A stretch of DNA of 64,000 nt from Lichina pygmaea (Eukaryota; Ascomycota; Lichinomycetes; Lichinales; Lichinaceae): contig OY730175.1 of NCBI GenBank assembly GCA_963422465.1, positions 2,852,001 to 2,916,000 on the forward strand, given 5' to 3'. Made by a program: the position numbers and the translations under genes. A model generated the notes under the pieces. The model made no database searches, was not told the DNA's origin, and saw only the letters and a program-made list of their open reading frames with translations. Below are positions 10,649 through 20,348 of the stretch, piece after piece (position 1 is the stretch's first letter; each line of letters begins with the position of its first letter).

Positions 10649-12188
10649 TCAGTCAGCGAACAGCTTCTTGGATGCCGCCTTCTCCCTCTTTTTCCGCTCC
10701 GCCACTCGCTTCTTGGCCTCGCCAAGCGCCTTCTGGATCGAAAGGTCCTCTGGGGCAAGCTTGAGCGCCTCTTTGAGGTCGGTCGACGCCTCCTCGTCGT
10801 CCTTCAGACCGGTTCGAGCCGCGGCACGACGGTACAGCGCCTTGGCGCGCTCGATCGGGCTCACGCCAGCTTCGGGTCCCCCTGTCACCGCCGCGGCAGA
10901 GTGCTCCAGCGCATTCGAGGCCGACTTCAACGCGTCTCGGAAGCTGCGAAGCCTGTTCTGCACCAATGCCGTGTTCGAGTACAGCGTGAATCGGAGAATG
11001 TTGGCTTTGATATTTAGTTCTGCGGCGCCGGCCGGAGCTTCGCCCTCTTCTGGCTCGTTGTGTTCTCGCAGGTACCGAAGCCCTTTCTCGTACTTTTCGA
11101 GCGCGAGATCCAGTTCGCCGGACTTAAAGGCCTTATTGCCGAATCCTTTGATCTCGCTTACAATATTGATCACCTCTTCAACCGAGATCTCCTCCCCATG
11201 GTCCTGTGGATAGTCCTCGTAGCTGTCTCCTGTCAAATCCGTCTTGCGCTCGACTGTGACCGGCTTCGACAGGTCCAACTGACCGCACGCTTGATCCCCC
11301 TCGGCCAGTTAGATGTCGATGCCGTCCGGGCCAAAACGCGATGGCTCACTCACCGCTGATCTTGACCTCTTTCGTAGGCTTGTCGTTCTGGGTCGGCAGA
11401 TCCTCAATCTTCCGGATCACGCTCTTTCCGCTGATGACCTCCCCGAAAACAACGTGCTTGTTGTCTAGATTTGGGGTGGCGATGGTCGTAACGAAGAACT
11501 GAGAGCCATTGGTGCCTTGTCGACGTGCATGTCAGCGTGACCCGCGACTGTTTCAGCCACGCAACCAGCGGCCCACCTACCGGGACCAGCGTTTGCCATT
11601 GACAGCAGGAATGGCCTGTCATGCTTAGATTCAAAGTTCTCGTCCTCAAACTTCTCTCCGTATATCGACCCGCCCCCGGTTCCGTTGCCAGCGGTGAAGT
11701 CTCCGCCTTGGATCATGAAGCCCTTGATCACGCGATGGAAGATTGACCCTGTAGAGATCATTGGCCTCGCGTCCCACGAGACAGAATAGCGTCCGTCTTC
11801 AAATACCTTGGTAGCTGAGCGGCTTGCCAGTGCTTCCTTCCCCCTTTTCTCCGGTACATAGCGCACGGAAGTTCTCCGCGGTCTTTGGCACAACTGTCGC
11901 TATCTATCAATACTCACAGCCTTCACGAATGCCTTTATCATCAACATACTGTCGTCGTACTGGGAGTAGAACGTCAGCCGGGGCAAGTCCATTGATGGGA
12001 AGGAGCATGTCGCGTGAAAGCTGAGCTCCAATGCTTACCAGCTCGAAAGTGACCTCGCCCACATCTCTGCCATTGATCTGGATATGAAAGTAGACGCGAG
12101 AGCGCCCTATTGTTGATGTCAGCTGGTATGCACTGAAGAGTCTCGTGGGACAGCTTCTTTCTACCGTACCTCGAGAATCTACAGCCAT
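10649..12188 (-). CDS. cpr6: Cyclophilin 40 (peptidyl-prolyl isomerase, Hsp90 co-chaperone)
   Basis: There are seven exons on the minus strand: 12188-12170, 12106-12039, 11959-11950, 11893-11807, 11748-11581, 11515-11354 and 11289-10649. Together they make 1155 nt and 384 residues with all GT-AG introns (37-103 bp range, mostly 55-80). Residues about 9-175 form the cyclophilin domain, with [15 protein letters not shown] (catalytic Arg67) and NGSQFFV (Gln123, Phe125). The position of the cyclosporin-contact Trp of CypA is Asn133, as expected for the Cyp40 class, which lacks Trp here. Residues about 205-355 form TPR repeats ([31 protein letters not shown]), the usual Hsp90 MEEVD clamp. The Lys/Arg-rich C-terminus is typical. 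Likely cytosolic/nuclear. Exon 3 is only 10 nt. The frame is intact, so this is probably the one working host gene here. The gene symbol is by family. Confidence 0.92.
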
Positions 12189-12684
12189 ATCTCTATTTTC
12201 GACTCAAAGAACGTTCCGTGTACCGTACTGTAGAAAAGATGTGATGACGATGGTGGATGACTGAGTTGAATCTTGTTGTCACTGCTTCAGTTTTATGGAG
12301 ACAGAGAGGTTACACTACGTGGACGGATTGGTCGATCTAGAATCTTCTACTGCATGTAGTGGCAGATTGGGGGGGGGGGGGGGGGGGGGGCAATCAGCTC
12401 CTCTTCGCCTGTTTTGCGACAGACAGGCAGTCACGTGCAACCTTCGATCGAGTCGACGTACCGCGCCCTGATTTGATTGCTTGCCGGATCCTGTACCAGC
12501 CCGACCTTGTCAAGAGGTACGTACAGTATGTCATGTAGACACATGTGGCAGGGCACACTGCCTGCTGAGTGTTCTGGCCTCTTCAAAGTAATATGTACCG
12601 TAACCGATCACGTGGCGCTCAGTATCACCCAACGCTCAGTATTCCGAGATTCTGCACCTCGACTGCCTTCTTTATTTTATCGCC
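12189..12684. other. Host intergenic region between cpr6 and the pogo element
   Basis: I see no gene here. It should hold the cpr6 promoter (reading leftwards from about 12200). A run of 22 G lies at 12369-12390. The stretch 12424-12684 precedes the pogo transposase start and presumably contains the transposon's 5' end, but I could not identify a terminal inverted repeat. Confidence 0.6.
12369..12390 (+). repeat. Poly-G tract, 22 G
   Basis: An uninterrupted G homopolymer lies about 180 bp upstream of the cpr6 start codon. The length may be unstable or a sequencing artefact. Confidence 0.95.
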
Positions 12685-13169
12685 ATGGAGAAGTCTTATG
12701 AAGACCGAATGAGTGAGGCACTTGCTGAGCTTCAGTTGGCGGATCGAATCAACTACTTAGCCACTGCATCGAGGCACAATGTCGGTCGTCACACCCTTTC
12801 TCGTCGCCATCAGGGTAAAAGCACCTCCCGAGAAGAAGTCAACTTGACAGTCATTAAAGCCCTTCCCAATACCCAAGAATCAGTACTGGTAGAGTGTATC
12901 AGTGCTCTAAGCCTTAGGGGATAGCCAATGACCCCTCAGATCATCCGAGATCTAGCGGAACGCATCACTGGAAAACTGCTTGGGAAGTGCTGGACTTGAC
13001 AGTTTGTTCAACGTTATTTGGACACTCTGGAAAGTGTCTACCTAAAGCCTATAGACAACAAACATAAATAGGCAGAGTCTATAGCTCAAATCAAGGCTTT
13101 TTACCAGCTGGTATCACTATCCCTAACATTATTCATAAAACTTTGCTAATTCTTACATAGTTATCTGAC
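12685..13169 (+). pseudogene. Fot1/pogo transposase, N-terminal half, cut by LINE X
   Basis: It starts at ATG 12685 and encodes the psq-type and CENP-B-type DNA-binding domains of a pogo transposase: NYLATASRHNVGRHTLSRRH, then TPQIIRDLAERITGK and FVQRYLDTLESVYLK. In-frame stops lie at 12922-12924, 12997-12999 and 13069-13071. A 50-bp intron (13111-13160, GTATCA...ACATAG with a GCTAAT branch-like site) separates KAFYQL from LSD. After 13169 the LINE 5' end begins. The continuation, LSDTIEKYYITADTIYNIDE, is found on the minus strand from 21729. The two halves share the 13-bp TSD atagttatctgac. Confidence 0.85.
13111..13160 (+). other. 50-bp intron in pogo transposase
   Basis: Donor GTATCA, acceptor ACATAG and branch-like GCTAATT fit a short fungal intron. 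Removing it makes the N-terminal frame continue directly into the C-terminal half found at 21729-20349, which supports the call. Confidence 0.65.
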
Positions 13170-13806
13170 AAGATACCAACACTTCCCAGTACCACTACGT
13201 TCAAGGACCATCACTTCTGATAATCACCGGACTTTGTCAGAAGTTCTGGAAACCAAGCGAGTATCTGTTGGGAACCACCAAAACCTTAAGGTGAAAACCC
13301 ATCACTTTGGGTAACCCAGCCTGTTTGTCAAAAGTTGTGATCTCTGAATGTTTGATCTTCAACTACAACAACCAACAGACTATCTATAACAAGGCAGAGA
13401 GTGGCCAGTGGGATTCTGAAAGACTGGGGACAGGCCCCAATTACCTAGGAACACTCAGTCTTGAGGTGTGGTCCCAGGATCGAGCAAGTACTCCCAGTCA
13501 GACAGAGATAACAGCTTGAACTTCTCTTAAGAGAAACATCTAGCATCAAGGAGATCAGGGCTCCCAGGATAAGAGAAATAGTTTAGAGCTTGCCTCTAGT
13601 GCTGGTAGAGTTGAAAAACTCTAGGAAAGCTCAGGCAGGGGGTGTGGTCTCCAGCTTGAGTTAATACAGCCAGATTTCCCTAGAGTCTAGTTGGAAAAGA
13701 CTGCCCAGGAAAGTACAGTCTTGGGGAGTGGTCCCAGGATTGTGCAATTACTGCTAGGAACCAGGTGACCCTTTGTGAACAACCCACTGTGCAGGTTACC
13801 TACCCT

Positions 13807-15207
13807 ATGCCTGTTAAAAAGAAGAAACCAGACTCCTCCCAGAACATTACCAGAAAAACAACACTTTCTCCAACAATGCCAGCTCCCAGTTCTGCTGGTA
13901 CTCAGCCTAGTTCTTCTACTCCCTATCCAGCTCTCCAGAATAACTACAACCTACTGGACTCATGGCTCAAGACTCAAGCTACCCCAGAATCTGTACTGAA
14001 AAGCTGGGAGAATATTAAGAAAAACTCTTGTACTAATGAAGCCCAGTCCACCAAAACCCAGTCTCTCCCCACTGGTCTGACCAACAAGATTTTCCAGGAG
14101 CTGGAGAATATTAGCAAGCGGCTAGACAAGGAAGAATCTAAGCCATCATATGCCCAGGCTGTTCAGAAACGTATCCCAGCTCAAATCCCTCTAGCTCCAA
14201 GGATTCTGAAGGAAGTTCTTGTCCACCCTGGTAACCAGACACCTGATATGGCCAACAGGACTGACATCCAGCTTTTTCAAGCTCTCCAAGACAGACTCCC
14301 CAGTCTCTATAATAAACAAGTCAGAGCAGTGAGAAAACTTCCCTCAGGGGACATTCTTATTAACACTGAAACCCAAGAGACTAAGAGTTTTCTAGAGAAA
14401 GACTCTGCCTGGATATCAGCTATTGTTACCAAGGAAGCAACTATCCAACCCAAGAGATTCCCAGTGTTGATTCATGGAGTCAGAACCACAGACATCCAGC
14501 CAGAAAACCTGGAAAAAACTCGCCAGACTATCCAGAACAGCAACCTATCCCTGAGCAAGCAAATCACTATTCTAAGAGCCTACTGGTCAAAGAAGGCTAT
14601 AGCTCAAAAGAAACCAGTTACTTCACTCCACCTGGATCTGGCCACCCCGGAACAGGCCAATCTTCTAATTGAGAGTGGAGTAGTGCTGGGCCACAGATTG
14701 CATGAGGCAGAGTCTTTTCTGGCTAACACAGTGGTGGCACAATGCTTCAAGTGCTTTGGGTATGGACACCAAGCTCGCCTGTGCAGGAATCAAGCTGTAT
14801 GTGGTGCCTGTGGAGGCCAGCATAAAAGAAGAACCTGCCAAATCCCTGAGCAACTGCTAAAGCCAAAATGCAGCAACTGCAAAGGAGCTCACCCAGCCTG
14901 GGCTAGCACATGCCCAGTACACCAAGAAGCAGTCAAGAAGGCAAGAGAGGCATGGATTTCCCGCCCAGGGAAGTATGAGATCTCCACTGCTACCACTGTC
15001 CCAGTCACACAGTCTCCAGTTACTTTCCCCTTCATACAGACTCTTCCAGGGGGAAAAAGACGGAAAACCACAGAGCCAACTAGAAGCTCAGAGAGACTCA
15101 GAGGAGGGTTTCCAGAAGTGCAAATTCTGTCTACAAGATCAACAAACACAGAGGGAAAGCAGTCAGTCAACCCCTTCAAGATCTTTGAAGATGAATTGTC
15201 CACATGA
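13807..15207 (+). CDS. LINE X ORF1, gag-like zinc-knuckle protein
   Basis: ORF1 encodes a 466-residue RNA-binding protein for the LINE ribonucleoprotein. I chose ATG 13807 (MPVKKKKPDSS); the frame stays open further upstream from a GTG at 13765. The N-terminal third is Ser/Pro/Thr-rich. A central region carries KQVRAVRKLPSGDILI and HLDLATPEQANLLIE. Three zinc knuckles follow: CFKCFGYGHQARLC, CGACGGQHKRRTC and CSNCKGAHPAWASTC. The stop codon overlaps the ORF2 start as ATGA (15204-15207), which suggests ORF2 translation by termination-reinitiation. The frame is intact. Confidence 0.92.
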   Translation: MPVKKKKPDSSQNITRKTTLSPTMPAPSSAGTQPSSSTPYPALQNNYNLLDSWLKTQATPESVLKSWENIKKNSCTNEAQSTKTQSLPTGLTNKIFQELENISKRLDKEESKPSYAQAVQKRIPAQIPLAPRILKEVLVHPGNQTPDMANRTDIQLFQALQDRLPSLYNKQVRAVRKLPSGDILINTETQETKSFLEKDSAWISAIVTKEATIQPKRFPVLIHGVRTTDIQPENLEKTRQTIQNSNLSLSKQITILRAYWSKKAIAQKKPVTSLHLDLATPEQANLLIESGVVLGHRLHEAESFLANTVVAQCFKCFGYGHQARLCRNQAVCGACGGQHKRRTCQIPEQLLKPKCSNCKGAHPAWASTCPVHQEAVKKAREAWISRPGKYEISTATTVPVTQSPVTFPFIQTLPGGKRRKTTEPTRSSERLRGGFPEVQILSTRSTNTEGKQSVNPFKIFEDELST

Positions 15208-18200
15208 AGAATACAAAGTTCACAGTTCTTCAATACAATGTGCAGAAAAGCCAATCAGTCCAAGAGCTACTTCTAGCAACCCCAACTCTTCAAGAAGTAG
15301 ATATTATTGCACTTCAAGAACCCTGGAAGAATCCTCACCTTCAAACCAGTACCTCAACTGTTTTTTCTTCTTTTCTTCCTTTATATTCTCCAGAGATTGG
15401 TAGAACTCTTTTTCTTATTAACAAAAACCTGAAACTGTCATCTCTCCACCCTACTTTCTGGAGTAAAGACTTTGTTTCTCTTGAAATTCATCTGGAAAAC
15501 ACCTCTACTTCTCTGTGGGTGCATAATCTATACTTCACTCCCTCAAGTCAAGAGAACTACCTACAAGCATCAGAAGCTCTTCTCTGTCTACTCCAAAATG
15601 CTTTACAAGCAAAAGGGCAGCATATTTTTCTTCCAGACTCAAATCTTCACCACCCTGACTGGTCAAAGAAAAGAAGACTATATTCTGACACTGCACACAA
15701 GTTCCAAACTCTAATGAAAAACTCAAATCTGGAGGTAGCTATTGCACCTTTTACACCCACAAGAGCTAGATCTCTTTCCCACAAACCCTGTTCACCTATT
15801 GATCTTTCCTTTATATCTTCTTCTCTTTCTAACTCTCTAATCTTTTCTAAAATTGCTTTGCAGTTCTTTCATGGGTCTGACCACAGACCTGTGCTAACTA
15901 GCCTGGACCTGGACTCACCAAGAAAAACCTGGAAGCCAGAAAGGAACTGGAAAACACTGGACACAAACCTGGCAAAACAAGAGTGTAATAATTTGCAGCT
16001 GCCCTTCCACTTTCAAGATAAACATGAAGTGGATGAGTACTTGGAATATCTTAACCACTTTCTCCAAGAAATAGCAGACAGATGCACAGAACTCCAGAAG
16101 CAATCTAGCCACTCAGTCCCCTGGTGGAACCAAGAGATCCAAACCAAAGTTAAGCAGGAAAGAAGAATAAGAAGACAAGTGCTCAGAGGACAGGCAAGCC
16201 AAGAAGAGCTAGAAGAAGCAACTAAGCTCAAGAAGAAAGCTGTCAGAGAAGGCAAACAGAACACCTTCAGAAAACAAGTTCATAAGCTAGCCAGTTCCTC
16301 AAAATTCTGGAAGCTTGCAAAGTAGGGAAAATCAAAAGCTAACAAGACCCCTGATCTTCCTCTGGTCCCTGATCTGGAGACTCAAGAAGGACTAGCCAAA
16401 AGCTTTGAGGAGAAGACAAAATCTTTCTCAGCTCAATTCTTTCCAGAAGCACGTGTTCCGGAACCAAGTACAGGAAGTCACCAGAGTACCCCAGAGATCC
16501 AGCTTTCTCAGGAGGTTACCACTGAAGAAGTGGAGTAAATTCTGGACAAGAAGAAACCTTTTACAGCAGGAGGAAAAGACAAGCTGCCAAATGGATTTCT
16601 GAAAGCTCTGGGTCCCAAGTTCTGCCAAGCTATAGCTGTTCTCACATCAACATGCTGGAGACTGGAATACTTTCCAGAGAAATTCAAGAATGCAAAAACA
16701 GTCTGTCTAAGAAAACCTGGCAAGGGAATCTATAACCAAGCTAAAGCCTGGCGCCCTATAGCTCTGCTAAACACAACTGGCAAGCTGATGGAAGCTATTA
16801 CAGCAGCCAGACTAAGCAAGGTAGCAGAAGAGGCTAAACTCTTGCCAGAAATCCAGATGGGGTTCAGGAAAGGCAGATCAACTGAATCAGCACTTTTCCT
16901 TCTAACTTCCCAAGTGGAAAAAGTCTGGAAAGAAGGCATGGTTGCATCTCTACTTTCTCTGGACATCTCAGGAGCATATGACACAGTTCTTCCAGAGATT
17001 CTTCAAAAGATTCTGGAGAGAAAAGGAATCCCTCTCTGGCTAACTTCTTGGATCTTCTCTTTCTGTACCAGACGTACCACCACCCTAGTTTTTGATGACT
17101 CTGAGTCCTCTTCTATTCCTATTCACTGTGGAGTTCCCCAAGGTTCCCCTTTGTCTCCTATTCTTTTTCTATTCTATATTTCTGAACTTCATGAGACTGT
17201 ACATTCTCCTACTACTGGTGTTTCTGCTCTGGGATTTGCAGATGATACAAATCTGCTTGCATTTGGACACTCTCTTAAAAGCAACCTTCTGAAGTTGAAG
17301 AATACACATCTTAAATGTCTATCTTGGGCTGCAAGACATGGAATGGTCTTCTCTCCTGAGAAATATAAAATACTTTATTTTTCCAGAAGAAGATCAGACA
17401 ATCTGCAGCTCAAGCTTAGACTTGGGAATGTGATTCTAAAACCAAAAGAAGAAGTGCGAGTATTGGGAGTGTACCTGGATGCCAAACTCCACTGGCACAA
17501 ACACCAGAGAATTATTCTTCAAAAAGCACAAAACGCACTATCTTCTCTTTCTAGAACCTCTTACTCCACCTGGGGCTTTCCAGTTCTCACAGCACGCCTT
17601 GTGTACACTGCAATACTCAGATCTGTACTGAGCTATGCAGTGGGAATTTGGTTCAACCCACTCAGAAAATCCTCTAATATTTCCTCTCTTATCATATTCC
17701 AAAACAAATGTCTGAGACTTATTGGGGGTGCTTTCAAAGCCACTCCTTCTTTTCTATTAGAGAGTGAGCTTTTTCTTTTACCTCTAGATCTCTATTTTAA
17801 ATTTCGCACAGCTTGTTTTCTATCTTCTATCCAAACCTCCTCTCTGAAAGACTTTCTTGACAGTACCTTTTCTACTATTTCTTCCTATGCTTCTTCACTG
17901 AGGAAACCTTTAAAGAAATCCTCAACTATCTCTCCTAATTGGAAGTTCACTTGGTTAAGTCAAATAACTACTAACCAGGCTAGTTCAAAGAAAGAACTAC
18001 AAATACTCTTTACTAAAGAGTGGGAAAACCAATGGGAGGAGAAGAAAAGAAAAGGCTATGCTGGATGGCAGGTGTTTTGCCAAAAACCTCACTACAACAA
18101 CCTAAAGCTCTACAAAGAGCTACAGAAAGCTGAGGCAAGTCTACTACTGCAAACCAGAACTGGGAGAATTGGTCTAGCAAGTTTTCTTTTCAGAGCTGGA

Positions 18201-18446
18201 GTCCCTGACTTTCCTACCCCCCTATGCATGTGTGGTCAAGCAGAAGAGACAGTAAAGCATATCACCTCTTCATGCTCTCTCTACTCAAGTCAAAGACAAC
18301 ATGCTCTCTTTAACCCCCAAGATTTCACTACTATTATTTCAAACCCAGAGCTTCTACAGAAGTTTCTGTACTGGTTTATGTCTTTGAAAAGACTAAACCA
18401 ATTTAATCTGGCTTTCAAACTTCACTATTCACACTCCAACATCTAG
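15204..18446 (+). pseudogene. LINE X ORF2: AP endonuclease and reverse transcriptase
   Basis: ORF2 stays in one frame from ATG 15204 to the TAG at 18444-18446 except for two stops, TAG 16323-16325 and TAA 16536-16538. Domains in order are an APE-like endonuclease about 15210-15890 (LQYNVQKSQSV, ALQEPWKNPH, GSDHRPVLTSL), a Lys/Arg-rich linker, the RT about 16600-17500 (GFRKGRSTESALFLL, LSLDISGAYDTVLPEIL, GVPQGSPLSPILF, GFADDTNLLAF), a thumb, and a C-terminal CCHC (CMCGQAEETVKHITSSC). I see no RNase H domain. Both stops are also in LINE Y. They fit C-to-T or G-to-A changes of CAA and TGG. Confidence 0.9.
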
Positions 18447-18632
18447 AAGCTTTTCCTACCAGACACTACAAGATTTCCTTTTGCTACACTTTCTAGTCAC
18501 CTCCCTGTCTTCAGTTTTTATTCCTTTAAAGGTTTTCTGAAGAAGTTCACTATTAGCTGGAAGATCTGCATGGCTGTAAAGCTACAAACAGTGTAAGAAT
18601 CAAATCAAAAATCAAAAAATGCAGCAGTCCAC

Positions 18633-19799
18633 CAGGGTGTTGACACAGCTGCCGCTCAAAGTCTATTGCATGATTATAATAGAAGTCCATCACCAGATGA
18701 TGGAAGCTCTGCAGGGGAGTTGTTGGACAATAACAACACAGCTCCTACAGGAAGGCCTGCAGGTTGCCTGGCAATCTGACTATCACAAGACAAGGTTGCT
18801 GGGCCCTCAGGCACTTTGGGTGTCACTTTCAACATCTCTGTACAGACTGCTGCAAGTAGCCATACAGGTCTGGTAGATAAGAGCAAAGACTGAGCAGCTG
18901 AGCTGGAGTCACCTGTGATACCTCACTTAGAGGAAGAGGTGCAGCTTAAGCATGAGTGGCTTTGTGAGCTCAAGGCTAGACTCAAGATCCTTCAAATAGA
19001 CAAGAAGATTGACCACCTTCAGTGACATGTAGCTGAGGTGGAAGCTGGTGGGAGTGTAGCCCTGATTAGGGACCACTCTGACAGCATCTTTGAAGATATC
19101 TTGCTGGGGGCTAAACACCTCTGTGAAGATGCCCCAGAGGACTGTCTTTACATTGTCCTACCAGACAAATACAGTGGGACTTTGTTGCCAAAGCTTGAGA
19201 AGTTTATTCACCAGTGCAACTTGGTGTTTGAGATCTGCTTGAAGAGCTACACCACAGACTTGTCAAAGATCTTCTTTGCTGTGTCCCACCTGCAAGACAA
19301 CACACAGTGTGTGTGGAGCTGGTGGAAGGACAAGACACCTCAGGTGGACATGACATGGGATGGCTTTTGAGAAATACTGGTCAACATGATCAATCCAGCT
19401 GCTGTACAGGTAGTCAAAGCCTACAAGAAGTTGAAGGACCTTGCTCAAAAGCTGTACAAAAAGGTCTCGAAGTTTGCACAGTGTCTGGAAGAGACTGAGA
19501 AGCTTGTTGGCATCACCTTTGTGGAGCCACAACACATTCTGCACTTTCTGACAAATCTGTGGCCAGAGCTCCTCCAAAGGATCACTGCCAGTGGCACTCT
19601 GACAGAGATCTACAGTGGTACAGTCAACCTCACTATGCAAGTCATATCAGCTGACCACATGGCTGATGACTCAACCTCTCACCAAGGCAAAGAAGGTGAA
19701 GGTGGTTTGTGTGGCCAGGGGAAGGCCTCTGGCAAGTTGTGGAGCGGTCGCTCCAACACCGCGGGCACCAACACAACTAGCGCCTCGGGGGACAAGGGT
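18633..19799 (+). mobile_element. Gypsy family E gag fragment
   Basis: This is a degraded LTR-retrotransposon gag with no LTR recognised. The clearest part is about 19040-19680, a Retrotrans_gag-like helical region (PDKYSGTLLPKLEKF; SHLQDNTQCVWSWW; LAQKLYKKVSKFAQCLEE). It is not close to the gags of A, B or C. Sequence character changes near 19740, where GC-rich sequence leading into the TIR element starts. In the inferred ancestral order it would lie on the minus strand next to Gypsy D. Confidence 0.6.
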
Positions 19800-20348
19800 G
19801 ATCGCGGTGCTGTACGGAGTAAGCTAAAGCGGAACTGAGCCAAAAGACTACTATGTCTGGGCTTAGTGCCCGACATCTCCGTACTAGTGATAGATAAGTG
19901 CGACTGCACCCGCCTGCTTAGTCAGAGGCAATTATGACTAAGCGCCCGGTCGGGCAACTAGCTCCTGACATCACTCCCCTTCTGAGGCTAGCGTCCTCGC
20001 TAACTACAGCTCTTGCGCTGCTGTGTCTCGCTAGCTACTAGCTCAGGTGCGCAAGTACGAGTGTGCCAGGCCCCGTTCACCAATCGCAAGCCCCCAAGGT
20101 ACGTACTTCCCGGGGATCGAACCCGAAGACGTACGAAACCTTGTCAGCACCATGCACCAGCCTGAGTCGAACTTGCGACTGCGCGTCGAAACAACCGGTC
20201 TTCGTCGCTCAAGGGGTGGAGTACCGACTAAGCCCAGACATACTGTCGCGCGGTGCCGTACGGAGTAGGCTAAAGCGGAACTAAGCCCAGACATAGTAGT
20301 CTTTTGGCTCAGTTCCGCTTTAGCCTACTCTGTACAGCACCGCGCGAC
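19800..20348. mobile_element. Non-autonomous TIR element with terminal palindrome
   Basis: An inverted repeat of about 67 bp joins 19800-19872 with 20282-20348 (key core CTAAAGCGGAACTGAGCC). A further direct copy of the left repeat at 20245-20287 makes the right end a near-perfect palindrome with 43-bp arms. No coding frame was found. Between the repeats (20041-20230), the minus strand carries GGTTCGATCCC, a perfect pol III B-box consensus, and a second B-box-like AGTTCGACTC. No clear TSD was seen. It may be a MITE or a SINE trapped in a TIR element. Confidence 0.6.
20245..20348. repeat. Large palindrome, 43-bp arms
   Basis: Arm one is 20245-20287 (GTCGCGCGGTGCCGTACGG...), the loop is 20288-20305, and arm two is 20306-20348. 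The arms differ at only a few positions. It lies next to the 3' end of the pogo transposase half. Confidence 0.85.

Larger units (their letters stand above)
13170..18618 (+). mobile_element. LINE X (subfamily 1), near full length, plus strand
   Basis: This 5.45-kb Tad-like non-LTR retrotransposon has a 5' UTR at 13170-13806, ORF1 at 13807-15207, ORF2 at 15204-18446 (two stops) and a 3' UTR ending in AATCAAATCAAAAATC. It is almost identical to LINE Y on the opposite strand. The 5' flank is pogo with atagttatctgac (13157-13169). The 3' flank is atgcagcagtccac (18619-18632). These two do not match each other but each matches the opposite flank of LINE Y. Confidence 0.95.

Noticed and set aside
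13765-13806. GTG 13765 as the ORF1 start of LINE X
   Set aside because: The in-frame ATG at 13807 is a better start for a eukaryotic ORF and is also present in LINE Y.
19386-19838. A continuous frame from gag E into the TIR element
   Set aside because: The last ~30 codons are translated TIR-element sequence. The frame stays open by chance.
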